Counted from the first letter of the stretch, positions 8,744 through 19,112 are shown. The stretch: 64,000 nt of DNA from Saccharopolyspora hirsuta (GCF_008630535.1 NZ_VWPH01000009.1:1-64000); one strand, 5' to 3'. The notes: generated from the sequence alone by a model not told the origin. Numbers and translations are program-made.

Positions 8744-9190
8744 TCACGCCTGGCCGGGGAAGGCCTGCGCGGCCGGTTGCTGCCCGACGGTCAGGCGCCA
8801 GCGCGTGGCGCGGGTCGCCGAGGTGGTCAGGCCGTCCAGCGCGGTGCCGCGCAGCCCGGGGTCCTCGGTGTTCTCCAGCACCGAGCGCCAGCCGACCTGG
8901 CAGTCCGCCTCCGCCTTGATCAGCAGGTCGATCGCGGACTTCTGGTCGGTCACCCGCGCGCCCACGTCGTACGCGGGCTGCGGCGACGGCGGGGTCTGCC
9001 CCGCGCCGCGGATCACCTTCTCCGCGACGTCGCGCAGCCTGCGGTGCTGCTCCGCGGCGTCGTCGATCGCATGGCGCACCCGGGTCTCACCGACGTACGC
9101 GGTCGCCAGGCCGTACACCCACACCGCCGCGTGCTCCGCACCGAGGGCGCTGCGCAGCGCGTTGCCCGCCTCGTCCGAGAGATCGGTCAC
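8744..9190 (-). CDS. DUF4439 ferritin-like protein
   Basis: A 148-residue all-helical protein with the pattern LGAEHAAVWVYGLATAY and EQHRRLRDVAEKVI, a ferritin-like (DUF4439) domain with carboxylate and histidine ligands in paired helices. Family members are common beside rimP in actinobacteria; no function is established. The start GTG (9190-9188) overlaps the stop of the upstream lipoprotein gene in GTGA, so the two are translationally coupled. Confidence 0.8.
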   Translation of the reverse strand: MTDLSDEAGNALRSALGAEHAAVWVYGLATAYVGETRVRHAIDDAAEQHRRLRDVAEKVIRGAGQTPPSPQPAYDVGARVTDQKSAIDLLIKAEADCQVGWRSVLENTEDPGLRGTALDGLTTSATRATRWRLTVGQQPAAQAFPGQA

Positions 9191-9681
9191 CCCAACACCT
9201 CCAGCAGGCTCGCGCAGCTCGCCGAGATCGACCCCACCAGTCCGGCCCGGTAGCGGTCCGGCACCGCGGGCACGAGCGCCGCAGCCCGGTCCCGGGCCCC
9301 GGCCAGCGCATCGGCGAGCGCCTTCGACGCCGCGCTGGCCGACCCCGGCGCCTGCTGCGGCGGTGCCTCCGGCACCGACGGCGGGTCCTCGGGGTCGCGC
9401 GGGTTGACGCGGTCGATCTCCTGCTGCAGGGCGTCCGCGTGGGTGCTGCGCGCGGTGGCGATCTCGTTGGCCGCGTCGGCCAGCTCCGCGTGCGCCTGCG
9501 CCACCGCCCTGGCCAGCTGCGCGTCCGACTTCGCCGCGTTCGCCAGCGCCAGCAGCTCGTCGGGCTCGTCGGGCGCGGTGCTGCACGCCGTGGTCAGCGC
9601 GGCGACGACCGGGGTTGCCGCGATCAACCGCAGCACGCTGCGCCGCCCCAGCACGGACCGGGCTCGCGAGGGGGATTCCAC
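9187..9681 (-). CDS. putative Tat-type lipoprotein
   Basis: A 164-residue exported protein. The N-terminus has twin arginines (LGRRSVLRLIAATPVVAALTTAC), a hydrophobic stretch and a terminal Cys in a lipobox-like TTAC, suggesting a Tat-exported lipoprotein. The rest is helical, Ala-rich and has a proline-rich linker (DPEDPPSVPEAPP). It is coupled by a 4-bp overlap to the ferritin-like gene, so the two probably act together at the membrane. Divergent from rimP. Confidence 0.7.
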   Translation of the reverse strand: MESPSRARSVLGRRSVLRLIAATPVVAALTTACSTAPDEPDELLALANAAKSDAQLARAVAQAHAELADAANEIATARSTHADALQQEIDRVNPRDPEDPPSVPEAPPQQAPGSASAASKALADALAGARDRAAALVPAVPDRYRAGLVGSISASCASLLEVLG

Positions 9682-9927
9682 GCCGACCTATCCTGCCAGG
9701 CGACCAGGTGGCCCGGCGTCCGGGCACTGGCCCGGCCTGATCCGCTCGGTCCCGGCACGATCCGCCGATCGTAGTGATCCCACGGCGCGCTCGGGTGCGG
9801 ACGGACGCGATACCCTGGGCGACCGCGACCAGCACGTGCAGCACTGGTCGCCGACCCGCGCGCGCCGACCGGTGCCGCGCCTCCGCCAGGTCTTCACGGA
9901 CCGCGATCGAAACTTGGGAGTGCCAAC

Positions 9928-10485
9928 GTGTCCAGCCCGCCGCGTGGTGAGATCACCGCGCAGCTGGAGCCCGTCGTAGCCGAGGCCGTGGCTCGGATGG
10001 GCTTCGACCTGGAGGAACTCGGCGTGCAGCAGGCCGGCCGCCGTCGCCTGGTCAAGGTCGTCATCGACTCCGACGACGGGGTCGGGCTCGACGACATCTC
10101 CGGCGTCAGCCGGGAGGTCTCGAAGGTGCTGGACGCGCACGAGCACGTCCTGGCCGGGTCCTACACGCTCGAGGTCACCTCGCCGGGCGTGGACCGGCCG
10201 CTGATCCGTCCGCGGCACTGGCGCCGGGCCCGCTACCGCCTGGTCAAGCTCCGGCTGGCCGACGGCGAGCAGCTGGTGGCCCGCGCCGGGGAAGCCGATG
10301 ATGACGGTGTCACCGTGCTGGTGGGCGGTGAACTGCGCCGGTTGGCCTACCGCGACGTGGAGCGCGCGGTGGTCGAGGTGGAATTCCAGCAGCCACCGGC
10401 GGAGGATTTGGTCAAGCTGGAGCGGGCTGCGGGCGGCGTTTCCCAGCAGGGGGACGACCGGGAAGACACGGAGGAGTCGAGGTGA
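9928..10485 (+). CDS. rimP: ribosome maturation factor RimP
   Basis: A 185-residue RimP, needed for 30S subunit maturation. The N-terminal domain includes [25 protein letters not shown], and the family signature [15 protein letters not shown] falls at about 78-92. A C-terminal acidic tail is present. The GTG start at 9928 has GGGAG at 9916-9920, 7 nt upstream. The TGA stop overlaps the nusA GTG (GTGA), the usual coupled rimP-nusA junction. First gene of the translation operon. Confidence 0.97.
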   Translation: MSSPPRGEITAQLEPVVAEAVARMGFDLEELGVQQAGRRRLVKVVIDSDDGVGLDDISGVSREVSKVLDAHEHVLAGSYTLEVTSPGVDRPLIRPRHWRRARYRLVKLRLADGEQLVARAGEADDDGVTVLVGGELRRLAYRDVERAVVEVEFQQPPAEDLVKLERAAGGVSQQGDDREDTEESR

Positions 10486-11537
10486 ACGTCGACATCGCGG
10501 CGCTGCGTGCGATCGAACGCGACAAGGACATCCCGTTCGAGACGGTCCTGGAAGCGATCGAATCGGCACTGCTCACCGCATACCGCCACACCGAGGGGCA
10601 CCAGCCGCACGCCCGGGTGGAGGTGGACCGCAAGACCGGCGTCGTGCGGGTCATCGCGCACACCTTGGCCGCCGACGGCAGTGTGCAGGAGGAATGGGAC
10701 GACACCCCGGAGGGCTTCGGGCGGATCGCGGCGACCACCGCGCGGCAGGTCATCCTGCAGCGGTTGCGCGACGCCGAGCACGAGCGCACCTTCGGCGAGT
10801 TCTCCACCAAGGAGGGGGAGATCCTCGGCGGTGTCATCCAGCGCGACGCGCGGGCGAACTCGCGCGGCATGGTCATCGTGCAGGTCGGCGACAGCGAGGG
10901 CGTGATCCCGGCCGCCGAGCAGGTGCCGGGGGAGAACTACGAGCACGGCACCCGGATCAAGTGCTACGTCTACGGCGTCTCGCGCAGCGCGCGCGGCCCG
11001 CAGATCTCGCTGTCCCGGACGCACCCGAACCTGGTGCGGCGGCTGTTCGCGCTGGAGGTCCCGGAGATCGCCGACGGCACCGTGGAGATCCCCGCGGTGG
11101 CCCGCGAGGCCGGGCACCGCTCCAAGATCGCGGTGCGCTCGACCGTCCCCGGCGTCAACGCGAAGGGCGCCTGCATCGGCCCGATGGGCGCGCGGGTGCG
11201 CAACGTGATGAGCGAGCTGGGCGGCGAGAAGATCGACATCATCGACTACTCGGACGACCCGGCGACCTTCGTCGGCAACGCGCTGTCGCCGGCCAAGGTG
11301 GTCTCGGTGGAGGTCGTCGACGAGCGCACCAAGACCGCGCGGGTGGTCGTGCCGGACTTCCAGCTCTCGCTGGCGATCGGCAAGGAGGGGCAGAACGCCC
11401 GGCTGGCCGCGCGGCTGACCGGGTGGCGCATCGACATCCGGAGTGACGCGGACCCCACCACGAGCGCCGCCCCAGCGCACCCGGCAGATCTGGACCCCGC
11501 GGTGGACGGTGTGCAGACCGCGGGTTCGGCCGAGTGA
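10482..11537 (+). CDS. nusA: transcription termination/antitermination factor NusA
   Basis: A 351-residue NusA that binds RNA polymerase and nascent RNA. In order it has an N-terminal polymerase-binding domain, an S1 domain (after [19 protein letters not shown]), and two KH domains. Their markers are [17 protein letters not shown] and [19 protein letters not shown]. It lacks the C-terminal acidic repeats of E. coli NusA, as is normal for actinobacteria. The tail from about 325 is Ala/Pro rich. Translationally coupled to rimP. Confidence 0.98.
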   Translation: MNVDIAALRAIERDKDIPFETVLEAIESALLTAYRHTEGHQPHARVEVDRKTGVVRVIAHTLAADGSVQEEWDDTPEGFGRIAATTARQVILQRLRDAEHERTFGEFSTKEGEILGGVIQRDARANSRGMVIVQVGDSEGVIPAAEQVPGENYEHGTRIKCYVYGVSRSARGPQISLSRTHPNLVRRLFALEVPEIADGTVEIPAVAREAGHRSKIAVRSTVPGVNAKGACIGPMGARVRNVMSELGGEKIDIIDYSDDPATFVGNALSPAKVVSVEVVDERTKTARVVVPDFQLSLAIGKEGQNARLAARLTGWRIDIRSDADPTTSAAPAHPADLDPAVDGVQTAGSAE

Positions 11538-11596
11538 CGTCGTCGGGTTAGAATCGATGGCAGGCTGACGCGAGGGGAGCAACAATCCGCACACGT

Positions 11597-11962
11597 GTGT
11601 CCGGCGAGCACGGCGAGAGCCGTGGGCCGGTGCGTACCTGCGTGGGATGTCGCACCCGCACGTCGCCAGCTGAGCTGCTGCGCGTGGTCGCCGAGGGCGA
11701 CGGGGTCCCCGTCGCCGTTCCCGATCCGCGACGTCGGCGGCCGGGCCGGGGAGCCTGGTTGCACCCCGATCCGGCATGCCTGCGTCTGGCCGAGCGGCGC
11801 CGGGCGTTTCCGCGCGCACTCCGCGTGCGGGGATCTCTCGACACCTCAGCCGTGCACGAGCACGTCGGTACCGGGCAACCGCAGCACGCAGCTCACGACA
11901 GGACCGACGCGGGATCCGTCCCGCGCCAGGCAGCTGAAGGAAAGCAGGTCGACCCGTCATGA
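11597..11962 (+). CDS. ylxR: YlxR family nucleic-acid-binding protein
   Basis: A 121-residue YlxR/DUF448 protein with the family signature [10 protein letters not shown] near the start and [13 protein letters not shown]. Members bind RNA or nucleoid DNA and sit between nusA and infB. The core is about 85 residues and the remainder is a polar tail. The first standard start is GTG 11597, but the strong Shine-Dalgarno GAGGGGAG (11572-11579) lies 17 nt away. An ATC at 11585 is in frame and 5 nt from it, so initiation here is uncertain. Confidence 0.88.
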   Translation: MSGEHGESRGPVRTCVGCRTRTSPAELLRVVAEGDGVPVAVPDPRRRRPGRGAWLHPDPACLRLAERRRAFPRALRVRGSLDTSAVHEHVGTGQPQHAAHDRTDAGSVPRQAAEGKQVDPS

Positions 11963-12054
11963 ATCAGCCGTGAAGCTGAAGCCATGAACGCGCATCGGCG
12001 ATAGGACGAGGTCGAGCGGGACTGCCGCCCGGCCTCACCCAGATGAGGAGAGCA

Positions 12055-14946
12055 GTGGCAGGCAAGGCCCGCGTACATGAGCTCGCCAAAGAGCTCGGTG
12101 TTACCAGCAAGGAAGTTCTGAACAAGCTCGCCGAGCAGGGCGAGTACGTCAAGTCTGCGTCGTCCACCGTGGAGGCCCCGGTGGCCCGCAGGCTGCGCGA
12201 TGCGCTCAACAAGTCGTCCAAGAAGGGCGACGGCGGCAAGCCCGCTCCGGCCGAGCCCAAGTCGGCGCGCCCGGACTCGGCCGTGCCGAAGCCGGGCCCG
12301 AAGCCCGGCCCGCGGCCCGAGGCTCCCGCCGCGGAGCGTCCCAAGCCGGGCCCCAAGCCCGGTCCGAAGCCCGGCCCCCGGCAGCCCGAACCGCAGGCCA
12401 AGCCCGCGGAACCGGCCCCGGCCGCGAAGGCCGAGCCGAAGCAGGCGCCCAAGCCGGGTCCGAAGCCGGGCCCGAAGCCCGGTGGCGACGCGGACGGCGG
12501 AGTCGTCCCGCCGCGCCCGAAGGCGCCCAAGCCCGGCCCGCGCCAGCCGCGCGTCGGCAACAACCCGTTCGGCGTGGGCAGCGGTGCGCCGCAGCAGCGC
12601 CCGCCGCGCCCGGGGCCCGGTCCCCGGCAGGGCGGTGGCCAGGGCGGCCCCGGCCGTCAGGGCGGCGAGCGCCGGCAGGGCGGCGGCCAGGGTGCCGGTA
12701 CCGCTCCGGCCGGTGGCAACGCCCCGCGCGGTGAGGGCGGTCCGCGCCCGAACCCGGGCATGATGCCCCCGCGTCCGAACCCCGGCATGATGCCGCCCCG
12801 TCCGCCCCGCGCCGGTGGCGGTCCCGGCGGTGGCCGCGGCGGCGGTCGCGGTGGCCCCGGTGGTGGCGGTCGTCCGGGCGGCGGTGGCCGTCCCGGCGGT
12901 GGTGGCGGCGGCTTCCGCGGTGGTGGCGGCGGCGGTGCGCCCGGTGGCGCTCCGGCCGGTGGTGGCTTCCGCGGTCGTCCCGGCGGCGGTGGCCGTCCGG
13001 GCGGTCCCGGTGGCCGCGGCGGTGCGGCCGGTGCGTTCGGCCGTCCCGGTGGTCCCGCGAAGCGCGGCCGCAAGTCGAAGCGGCAGAAGCGCCAGGAGTA
13101 CATGGAGAACATGCAGGCGCCGTCGGTCGGCGGCGTCCGCCTCCCGCGCGGCAACGGCGAGACCGTTCGCCTGCGCCGCGGTGCTTCGCTGACCGACTTC
13201 GCCGAGAAGATCAACGCCAACCCGGCCTCGCTGGTGCAGGCGATGTTCCACCTCGGCGAGATGGTCACCGCGACCCAGTCGGTCTCCGACGAGGTGCTGG
13301 AGCTCCTCGGCCAGGAGATGAACTACAAGGTCGAGATGGTCTCGCCGGAGGACGAGGACCGGGAGCTGCTGGAGTCCTTCGACATCAGCTACGGCGACCC
13401 GGGCAGCTCCGACGAGGAGCTGGCGGCCCGTCCGCCGGTGGTGACCGTGATGGGTCACGTCGACCACGGCAAGACCCGGCTGCTGGACACCATCCGGAAG
13501 TCGAACGTGCAGGCCGGCGAGGCGGGCGGCATCACCCAGCACATCGGCGCCTACCAGGTCGTCACCGAGCTGGAGGGCGTCGAGCGCCCGATCACCTTCA
13601 TCGACACCCCGGGTCACGAGGCGTTCACCGCCATGCGTGCCCGCGGTGCCAAGTCGACGGACATCGCCGTGCTGGTGGTGGCCGCGGACGACGGCGTCAT
13701 GCCGCAGACGGTGGAGGCGATCAACCACGCCCAGGCGGCCGGTGTGCCGATCGTGGTCGCGGTCAACAAGATCGACGTCGAGGGTGCGAACCCGGACAAG
13801 ATCCGCCAGCAGCTGACCGAGTACAACCTGGTCGCCGAGGAGTACGGCGGCGAGACCATGTTCGTCGACATCTCGGCGAAGCAGGGCACCAACATCGACA
13901 GCCTGCTCGAGGCGATCCTGCTCACCGCGGACGCCACGCTGGACCTGCGGGCCAACCCGAAGATGTCCGCGCAGGGCGTGGCCATCGAGGCGCACCTGGA
14001 CCGCGGTCGCGGCCCGGTGGCCACGGTGCTGGTGCAGCGCGGCACGCTCCGCGTCGGCGACTCGGTGGTCGCCGGGGACGCCTACGGTCGCGTCCGCCGG
14101 ATGATCAACGAGAACGACGAGGACGTCCCCGAGGCGCTGCCGTCGCGGCCGGTGCAGGTCATCGGCTTCACGTCGGTGCCGGGCGCGGGTGACACCTTCC
14201 TGGTGGTCGACGAGGACCGGGTGGCGCGGCAGATCGCCGACCGCCGCGGGGCTCGCATCCGGGAGGCGCAGAACGCGGCCAAGCGCAAGCGGGTCAGCCT
14301 CGAGGACCTGGACAAGGTGCTCAAGGAGACCAACCAGCTGAACCTGATCATCAAGGGCGACAACTCGGGTACCGTCGAGGCGCTCGAGGAATCCCTGATG
14401 AAGATCGAGGTCGGCGACGAGGTCGAGCTGCGGGTCATCCACCGCGGCGTCGGTGGCATCAACGAGTCCGACATCAACCTGGCCACCGCGGAGAACACCA
14501 TCGTCCTGGGCTTCAACGTCCGGGCCGAGGGCAAGGCGGCCGAGGTCGCCAACCGCGAGGGCGTGGAGATCCGGTACTACTCGGTGATCTACCGGGCCAT
14601 CGAGGACATCGAGCAGGCGCTCAAGGGCATGCTCAAGCCCGAGTTCGAAGAGGTCGAGCTGGGCAAGGCCGAGGTCCGCGAGGTCTTCAAGTCCTCCAAG
14701 GTCGGCACCATCGCCGGTTGCATGGTCACCGAGGGCATCATCAAGCGCAACGCCAAGGCGCGCCTGCTGCGGGACAACGTGGTGGTCGCCGAGAACCTCA
14801 GCGTCAACTCGCTGCGCCGGTTCAAGGACGACGCCACCGAGGTCCGCGAGGGCTTCGAGTGCGGTCTGACCCTGGGGTCGTACAGCGACATCAAGGTCGG
14901 CGACGTGATCGAGCCCTACGAGATGCGCGAGAAGCCGCGCGACTGA
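12055..14946 (+). CDS. infB: translation initiation factor IF-2
   Basis: A 963-residue IF-2 that positions initiator tRNA on the 30S subunit using GTP. It starts with an IF2_N domain ([20 protein letters not shown]). Residues 60-340 are a low-complexity linker: KPGPKPG repeats, then long Gly/Arg/Pro runs such as GGRPGGGG. The GTPase domain follows with G1 GHVDHGKT (about 467), G3 DTPGHE (about 516) and G4 NKID (about 571), then domains II, III and the tRNA-binding C-terminus. GTG 12055 was chosen because the family starts at AGKARVHEL and AGGAG (12046-12050) precedes it. An in-frame ATG at 12043 would overlap that site. Confidence 0.97.
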   Translation: MAGKARVHELAKELGVTSKEVLNKLAEQGEYVKSASSTVEAPVARRLRDALNKSSKKGDGGKPAPAEPKSARPDSAVPKPGPKPGPRPEAPAAERPKPGPKPGPKPGPRQPEPQAKPAEPAPAAKAEPKQAPKPGPKPGPKPGGDADGGVVPPRPKAPKPGPRQPRVGNNPFGVGSGAPQQRPPRPGPGPRQGGGQGGPGRQGGERRQGGGQGAGTAPAGGNAPRGEGGPRPNPGMMPPRPNPGMMPPRPPRAGGGPGGGRGGGRGGPGGGGRPGGGGRPGGGGGGFRGGGGGGAPGGAPAGGGFRGRPGGGGRPGGPGGRGGAAGAFGRPGGPAKRGRKSKRQKRQEYMENMQAPSVGGVRLPRGNGETVRLRRGASLTDFAEKINANPASLVQAMFHLGEMVTATQSVSDEVLELLGQEMNYKVEMVSPEDEDRELLESFDISYGDPGSSDEELAARPPVVTVMGHVDHGKTRLLDTIRKSNVQAGEAGGITQHIGAYQVVTELEGVERPITFIDTPGHEAFTAMRARGAKSTDIAVLVVAADDGVMPQTVEAINHAQAAGVPIVVAVNKIDVEGANPDKIRQQLTEYNLVAEEYGGETMFVDISAKQGTNIDSLLEAILLTADATLDLRANPKMSAQGVAIEAHLDRGRGPVATVLVQRGTLRVGDSVVAGDAYGRVRRMINENDEDVPEALPSRPVQVIGFTSVPGAGDTFLVVDEDRVARQIADRRGARIREAQNAAKRKRVSLEDLDKVLKETNQLNLIIKGDNSGTVEALEESLMKIEVGDEVELRVIHRGVGGINESDINLATAENTIVLGFNVRAEGKAAEVANREGVEIRYYSVIYRAIEDIEQALKGMLKPEFEEVELGKAEVREVFKSSKVGTIAGCMVTEGIIKRNAKARLLRDNVVVAENLSVNSLRRFKDDATEVREGFECGLTLGSYSDIKVGDVIEPYEMREKPRD

Positions 14947-14955
14947 GCCGCAGCG

Positions 14956-14987
14956 CGCAGGGGGTCGTCGACCGGCGGCCCCCTGCG
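14956..14987 (+). terminator. stem-loop after infB
   Basis: Arms CGCAGGGGG (14956-14964) and CCCCCTGCG (14979-14987) pair perfectly over 9 bp with a 14-nt loop, just after the infB stop. The next gene starts 18 nt later, so partial termination or an mRNA-stability role is as likely as full termination. Confidence 0.55.
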
Positions 14988-15004
14988 TTCGCGGTGGGGA
15001 ACCC

Positions 15005-15298
15005 ATGTACGTCGGTGTGCTCGAACTGGACCTGCTGCTCGGTGACGTCCACTCGCTGAAGCAGAAGCGCGCCGTGGTGCGGCCCGTGGTGGCCGAGCTG
15101 CGGCGGCGCTTCGAGGTCGCCGTCTCCGAGGCGGGCAACCAGGACCTGTACCGCCGCGCGCTGGTCGGCGTCGCGGCGGTGTCCGGCGATGCCGCGCACG
15201 TGCGCGAAGTGCTGGACGCCTGCGAGCGGCTGGTCGCCGCGCGCCCCGAACTGGAACTGCTCTCGGCCCGGCAGCGCATGCTCGGCCCGGAGGACTGA
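15005..15298 (+). CDS. DUF503 (YlxP-like) protein
   Basis: A 97-residue DUF503/YlxP protein with the signature [12 protein letters not shown] near the start, then [21 protein letters not shown]. The small ferredoxin-like fold is almost always encoded between infB and rbfA, implying a role with ribosomes, though none is proven. Start ATG 15005 after GGTGGGG. Full length. Confidence 0.93.
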   Translation: MYVGVLELDLLLGDVHSLKQKRAVVRPVVAELRRRFEVAVSEAGNQDLYRRALVGVAAVSGDAAHVREVLDACERLVAARPELELLSARQRMLGPED

Positions 15299-15378
15299 AG
15301 TCCGGATCCACCCCGGGGAGAACCGCGCTCGGCACCGCTGCAAGAACTGAATCGAAACTTTCCCGAAGGAGGTGCGCC

Positions 15379-15879
15379 GTGGCTGATGCGCCGCGCGCCC
15401 GCCGGCTCGCCAAGCGGATCGCCCAGATCGTCGCGTCCGGGCTGGAATACGAGGTGAAGGACCCGCGCCTGGCGATGGTGACCATCACCGACGCCAGGGT
15501 CACGCCCGATCTGCGGGACGCCACCGTCTACTACACGGTCTTCGGCGACGACGCGGACTACGCCTCGACCGCCGCCGCGCTGGCCAGCGCGACCGGGGTG
15601 CTGCGCTCCCGCGTCGGCCAGCAGACCGGCGTGCGGTTCACCCCCACGCTGACGTTCGTCGCGGACACCGTGCCGGACAACGCCCGGCGGATGGAGGAGC
15701 TGCTCGCCAAGGCCAAGGAGGCCGACGCGGAGGTGGCCCGGCTGGCGTCCGGCGCGGAGCACGCCGGGGACGCCGACCCGTACCGGACCAGCACCGACGA
15801 TGACGAGCCCGACACCGACGGTGCGGAACCGGAGGCGTTTTCCGAGGCCGATGTGCGGCGTGGGCCACAGAGTGGTTGA
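15379..15879 (+). CDS. rbfA: ribosome-binding factor A
   Basis: A 166-residue RbfA, a KH-like late 30S assembly factor. [26 protein letters not shown] and [23 protein letters not shown] are the family hallmarks. The C-terminal 45 residues are acidic and variable. GTG 15379 has AGGAGG just upstream. The DHH phosphoesterase gene follows 71 bp later. Confidence 0.97.
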   Translation: MADAPRARRLAKRIAQIVASGLEYEVKDPRLAMVTITDARVTPDLRDATVYYTVFGDDADYASTAAALASATGVLRSRVGQQTGVRFTPTLTFVADTVPDNARRMEELLAKAKEADAEVARLASGAEHAGDADPYRTSTDDDEPDTDGAEPEAFSEADVRRGPQSG

Positions 15880-15950
15880 GTCGCAGCGCAGCATCAGGTG
15901 CGTTGTGCACGGGTGGCCGCAGTGGCCGCCCATGCCGTGGAGGTGAACCT

Positions 15951-17000
15951 GTGCGCGGGCAACCCGAAGCAGAGGGGCCGGGCGACCGGTCCGCAGCCGT
16001 TGCGGACCCGGTCGCGTCCGCTGTGGTGGAGGCCGCGCGCAAGCTGGCCGATGCCACGGACGTGACGCTGTTCGCGCACGTCAACCCGGATGCGGATGCG
16101 CTTGGCAGCGCGCTCGCCCTGGGGCGTGCGCTGCGTCGGCGGGGTTGCACCGCGCGCGTGTCGTTCGGCACGCCGGACCAGCCACCTGCTTCGCTGCGCG
16201 ATCTCGACGGCGACGGTCTGGTGGTTCCCGTCGACGAGGTGCCCGCCGCGCCGCCGACGTTGGTGGTGTGCGACACCGGCAGCCTGCAGCGGCTCGGGCG
16301 GTTGGCCGATCGGGTCGCCGGGACCATCGAGGCCGGTGGCGACGTCATCGTGATCGACCACCACGTGTCGAACACGCGCTACGGCACGCTGCACGTGGTG
16401 GACGAGCACGCCGAGGCGACCGTGATGATCGTCCTGCAGCTGCTCGACGAGCTGGGCGCGGAGCTGGACCTGCCGACCGCGCGGTGCCTGTACGCGGGGC
16501 TGGTCACCGACACCCGATCCTTCCGGCACGCCAGCGCGCGGACGCACCAGGTGGCGGCCCGGCTGCTGGAAGCGGGCGTGGACCCCGAGGCCACCACGCG
16601 CCCGCTGCTCGACACCCATCCCTTCGGCTGGATGGGCATGCTGGCCGGAGTGCTCGGCGCGGCCGAGCTGGAGCCGTCCGCCGCGCGCGGGCTCGGGTTC
16701 GTGCACGCCACCGTCCGGCTGGCCGACTCCGACGGTCTGCGCAGCGAGGAGCTCGACAGCGTCATCGACGTGCTGCGCACGACCAGCGAGGCGGAGGTGA
16801 CGGCGGTGCTGAAGGAGATGGCACCGCAGAACTGGTCGGTGTCGCTGCGCGCGGACAGCCGCCTGGACGTGGGCCACGCGGCGGCGGTCTGCGGGGGCGG
16901 CGGCCACCGCCTGGCCTCCGGTTTCACCGCGCAGGGCGAGCCGGAGGACATCATCGACTCGATCCGCAAGGCCCTCGACGAGGCCCCGCTGCTGGACTGA
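15951..17000 (+). CDS. DHH/DHHA1 family phosphoesterase (NrnA-like)
   Basis: A 349-residue bifunctional oligoribonuclease/PAP phosphatase-like protein. The DHH domain shows HVNPDADALGSALAL (metal site I), VVCDTG, and VVIDHHVSNTRYG (the DHH motif). The C-terminal DHHA1 domain ends with GHAAAVCGGGGHRLASG, the substrate-binding GGGH motif. It degrades nano-RNA or 3'-phosphoadenosine phosphate and may also act on cyclic dinucleotide products. GTG 15951 is chosen for GGAGG at 15939-15943; the frame is open farther upstream without support. End of the rimP operon. Confidence 0.94.
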   Translation: MRGQPEAEGPGDRSAAVADPVASAVVEAARKLADATDVTLFAHVNPDADALGSALALGRALRRRGCTARVSFGTPDQPPASLRDLDGDGLVVPVDEVPAAPPTLVVCDTGSLQRLGRLADRVAGTIEAGGDVIVIDHHVSNTRYGTLHVVDEHAEATVMIVLQLLDELGAELDLPTARCLYAGLVTDTRSFRHASARTHQVAARLLEAGVDPEATTRPLLDTHPFGWMGMLAGVLGAAELEPSAARGLGFVHATVRLADSDGLRSEELDSVIDVLRTTSEAEVTAVLKEMAPQNWSVSLRADSRLDVGHAAAVCGGGGHRLASGFTAQGEPEDIIDSIRKALDEAPLLD

Positions 17001-17108
17001 CCGAGACCGCGACGAAGTCGTGGTTCAGCCCCCCGCGGGCGACGGGGAAGACGGTGCGGAAGTCGTCCACGGCCCCCGGTGCGTCGGGCGTCCGGCGCAC
17101 GGATGGTT

Positions 17109-17128
17109 GCAGTTTCAATTGAAACTGC
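17109..17128. repeat. perfect 20-bp palindrome (TTTC-N4-GAAA family)
   Basis: GCAGTTTCAATTGAAACTGC is its own reverse complement. It lies 12 bp beyond the stop of the CGNR gene, between the convergent ends of the DHH gene and that gene. The identical 20-mer recurs at 28129-28148. Confidence 0.85.
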
Positions 17129-17140
17129 GGTTCCGCCGGA

Positions 17141-17668
17141 TCAGGCGCGGCGGCGGGCTCGGAAGGCCGCGACGTGCATGCGGTTCGCGCAGCGGGGGGA
17201 GCAGAAGCGCTTGGCCTGGTTGGTCGAGGTGTCCAGGAAGTAGGTTTCGCAGCCGTCGGCTTCGCAGCGGCCCCAGCGCGTGGTCCCGTGCTGGACCACG
17301 CCCTGCGCCAGGCCCCACGCCGCGGCGGCCGCGACCTCGTCGACGGCCGGGGCGTCCGGGCCCGCGACGTGCACGTGCCAGTTCGGGTTGCCGTTGCGGC
17401 CGCCGTGACCGGACAGCCGCGGGCGGGGCGGGTGCTCGGCGAGCAGCTCGTTGATCTCCGCGAGCACGGTCTCGCCGTCGTCGGCGACCAGGGCGTCCAG
17501 CGCTCGGCGCAGGCCGTCGGCGACCGCGCGCAGCACCGGGAGGTCCGGTTCGGCGAGGCGGTCCGCCCACCACGGTTCGTCGTGGAGCGCGGCGCGAACC
17601 GCGTCGAGGTCGCTCAGATCGGCGTTGGCGATCCGGAGCGCCACGGCAGCGTAATCAGCGTTGTCCAT
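17141..17668 (-). CDS. CGNR zinc-finger transcriptional regulator
   Basis: A 175-residue two-domain protein. The first about 120 residues form an ABATE-like ligand-binding helical domain. The C-terminus has the CGNR zinc finger: C-x4-C (CEADGC), LDTSTNQAKRFCSPRC, then ANRMHVAAFRAR. The CxNR tetrad reads CANR here. Such proteins are presumed DNA-binding regulators, and the target could be the divergent MATE gene at 17784. Confidence 0.9.
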   Translation of the reverse strand: MDNADYAAVALRIANADLSDLDAVRAALHDEPWWADRLAEPDLPVLRAVADGLRRALDALVADDGETVLAEINELLAEHPPRPRLSGHGGRNGNPNWHVHVAGPDAPAVDEVAAAAAWGLAQGVVQHGTTRWGRCEADGCETYFLDTSTNQAKRFCSPRCANRMHVAAFRARRRA

Positions 17669-17783
17669 CGGCGGTCCTTACCGTAGCCTGGGGTGTCAGG
17701 GGCGAAACCCGCATTCGCAGCTTAGCGCGCTGGCCGCGACCCACGTCCCCACCGATCCGAGTAGGCACTGACCTGGAGGAAGT

Positions 17784-19112
17784 GTGTCCGAACCGGGGGA
17801 GCGCATCGCACCGCGGAAGGTCTTCGCGCTCGCAGTCCCAGCCCTGGGCGTGCTCGCCGCCGAACCGCTGTACGTGCTCGTCGACACCGCGGTGGTCGGG
17901 CACCTCGGGGCGGTCCCGCTGGCCGGTCTCGCGCTGGGCGGCACGCTGTTCACGCTGATCTCCAGCCAGCTGACCTTCCTGACCTACGGCACCACGGCGC
18001 GCACCGCGCGGTTGCACGGGGCTGGCCGCCGCAAGGAGGCGGTGGCCGAAGGTGTCCAGGCCACCTGGCTGGGCGTCGCCGTCGGCATCGTGCTCCTGCT
18101 GCTGGCCCAGCTGGTCGCGGCACCGGTCGCCGAGCTGCTCGCCGGGCCGGGACCGGTCGCCGACGCAGCCGCGACCTGGCTGCGCATCGCGCTGTGCGGC
18201 GCTCCGCTCGTGCTGATCACGATGGCCGGGAACGGCTGGATGCGCGGCGTGCAGGACACCGCGCGCCCGCTGCGGTACGTGCTGGTCGGCAACGGCGTGT
18301 CGGCCGTGCTGTGCCCGCTGTTCGTCTACCCGTTCGGCTGGGGCCTGGAGGGGTCGGCGATCGCCAACCTGGTCGGCCAGACCATCGCGGCCTCGCTGTT
18401 CATCCGCGCGCTCGTCGTGGAGCAGGTGCCGCTGAAGCCGAAGCCCTCGGTGATGCGCGCCCAGCTCGGCCTCGGCCGCGACCTGGTGCTGCGCACGCTG
18501 GCGTTCCAGGTGTGCTTCCTGTCGGCGACGTCCGTGGCGGCCCGGACCGGTGCTGAAGCCGCAGCGGCGCACCAGGTGGTCTGGCAGCTCTGGACGTTCC
18601 TGGCGCTGGTGCTGGACTCGCTGGCGATCGCGGCGCAGTCGCTGGTCGGCGCCGCGCTGGGCGCGGGCTCGGCGCCGCGCGCCAAGGGGATCGCCCGGCA
18701 GGTCACCTGGTACGGCCTGGTGTTCGGGATCGTGCTCGGCGTTCTGTTCGCCGCGCTCGCCGTCCCGCTGCCCGCGGTGTTCACCTCCGACGGCGCGGTG
18801 CTCGCGGAGATCCCGCACGCCTGGTGGTTCTTCGTGCTCCTGCAGCCGGTGGCCGGTGTGGTGTTCGCGCTGGACGGCGTGTTCCTCGGCGCTGGGGACG
18901 CCGCCTACCTGCGCACCGCGACGCTGCTGAGCGCCTTCATCGGCTACCTGCCGATGATCTGGCTGTCGCTGGCGTTCGGCTGGGGGCTGGCGGGCATCTG
19001 GACGGGCCTGTCGATGTTCATGGTCCTGCGCCTCGTGACGCTCCTGCTGCGCGCCCGCTCCGGCCGCTGGGCGGTCACCGGGGCCACCCGGACCGAGGCC
19101 GCCACCGCGTAG
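17784..19112 (+). CDS. MATE family efflux transporter (DinF-like)
   Basis: A 442-residue membrane protein with 12 hydrophobic segments in two similar halves. The N-terminus APRKVFALAVPALGVLAAEPLYVLVDTAVVGHLG is typical of DinF-type multidrug/toxin exporters, driven by H+ or Na+. GTG 17784 follows GGAGGAAG. Its TAG stop (19110-19112) abuts the stop codon of def on the other strand with no base between them. A CGNR regulator is divergent from it. Confidence 0.93.
   Translation: MSEPGERIAPRKVFALAVPALGVLAAEPLYVLVDTAVVGHLGAVPLAGLALGGTLFTLISSQLTFLTYGTTARTARLHGAGRRKEAVAEGVQATWLGVAVGIVLLLLAQLVAAPVAELLAGPGPVADAAATWLRIALCGAPLVLITMAGNGWMRGVQDTARPLRYVLVGNGVSAVLCPLFVYPFGWGLEGSAIANLVGQTIAASLFIRALVVEQVPLKPKPSVMRAQLGLGRDLVLRTLAFQVCFLSATSVAARTGAEAAAAHQVVWQLWTFLALVLDSLAIAAQSLVGAALGAGSAPRAKGIARQVTWYGLVFGIVLGVLFAALAVPLPAVFTSDGAVLAEIPHAWWFFVLLQPVAGVVFALDGVFLGAGDAAYLRTATLLSAFIGYLPMIWLSLAFGWGLAGIWTGLSMFMVLRLVTLLLRARSGRWAVTGATRTEAATA

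Noticed and set aside
11893-15933. Very long open frame on the minus strand opposite infB and rbfA
   Set aside because: It is a GC-rich shadow of infB; the translation is low complexity and the plus-strand genes are certain.
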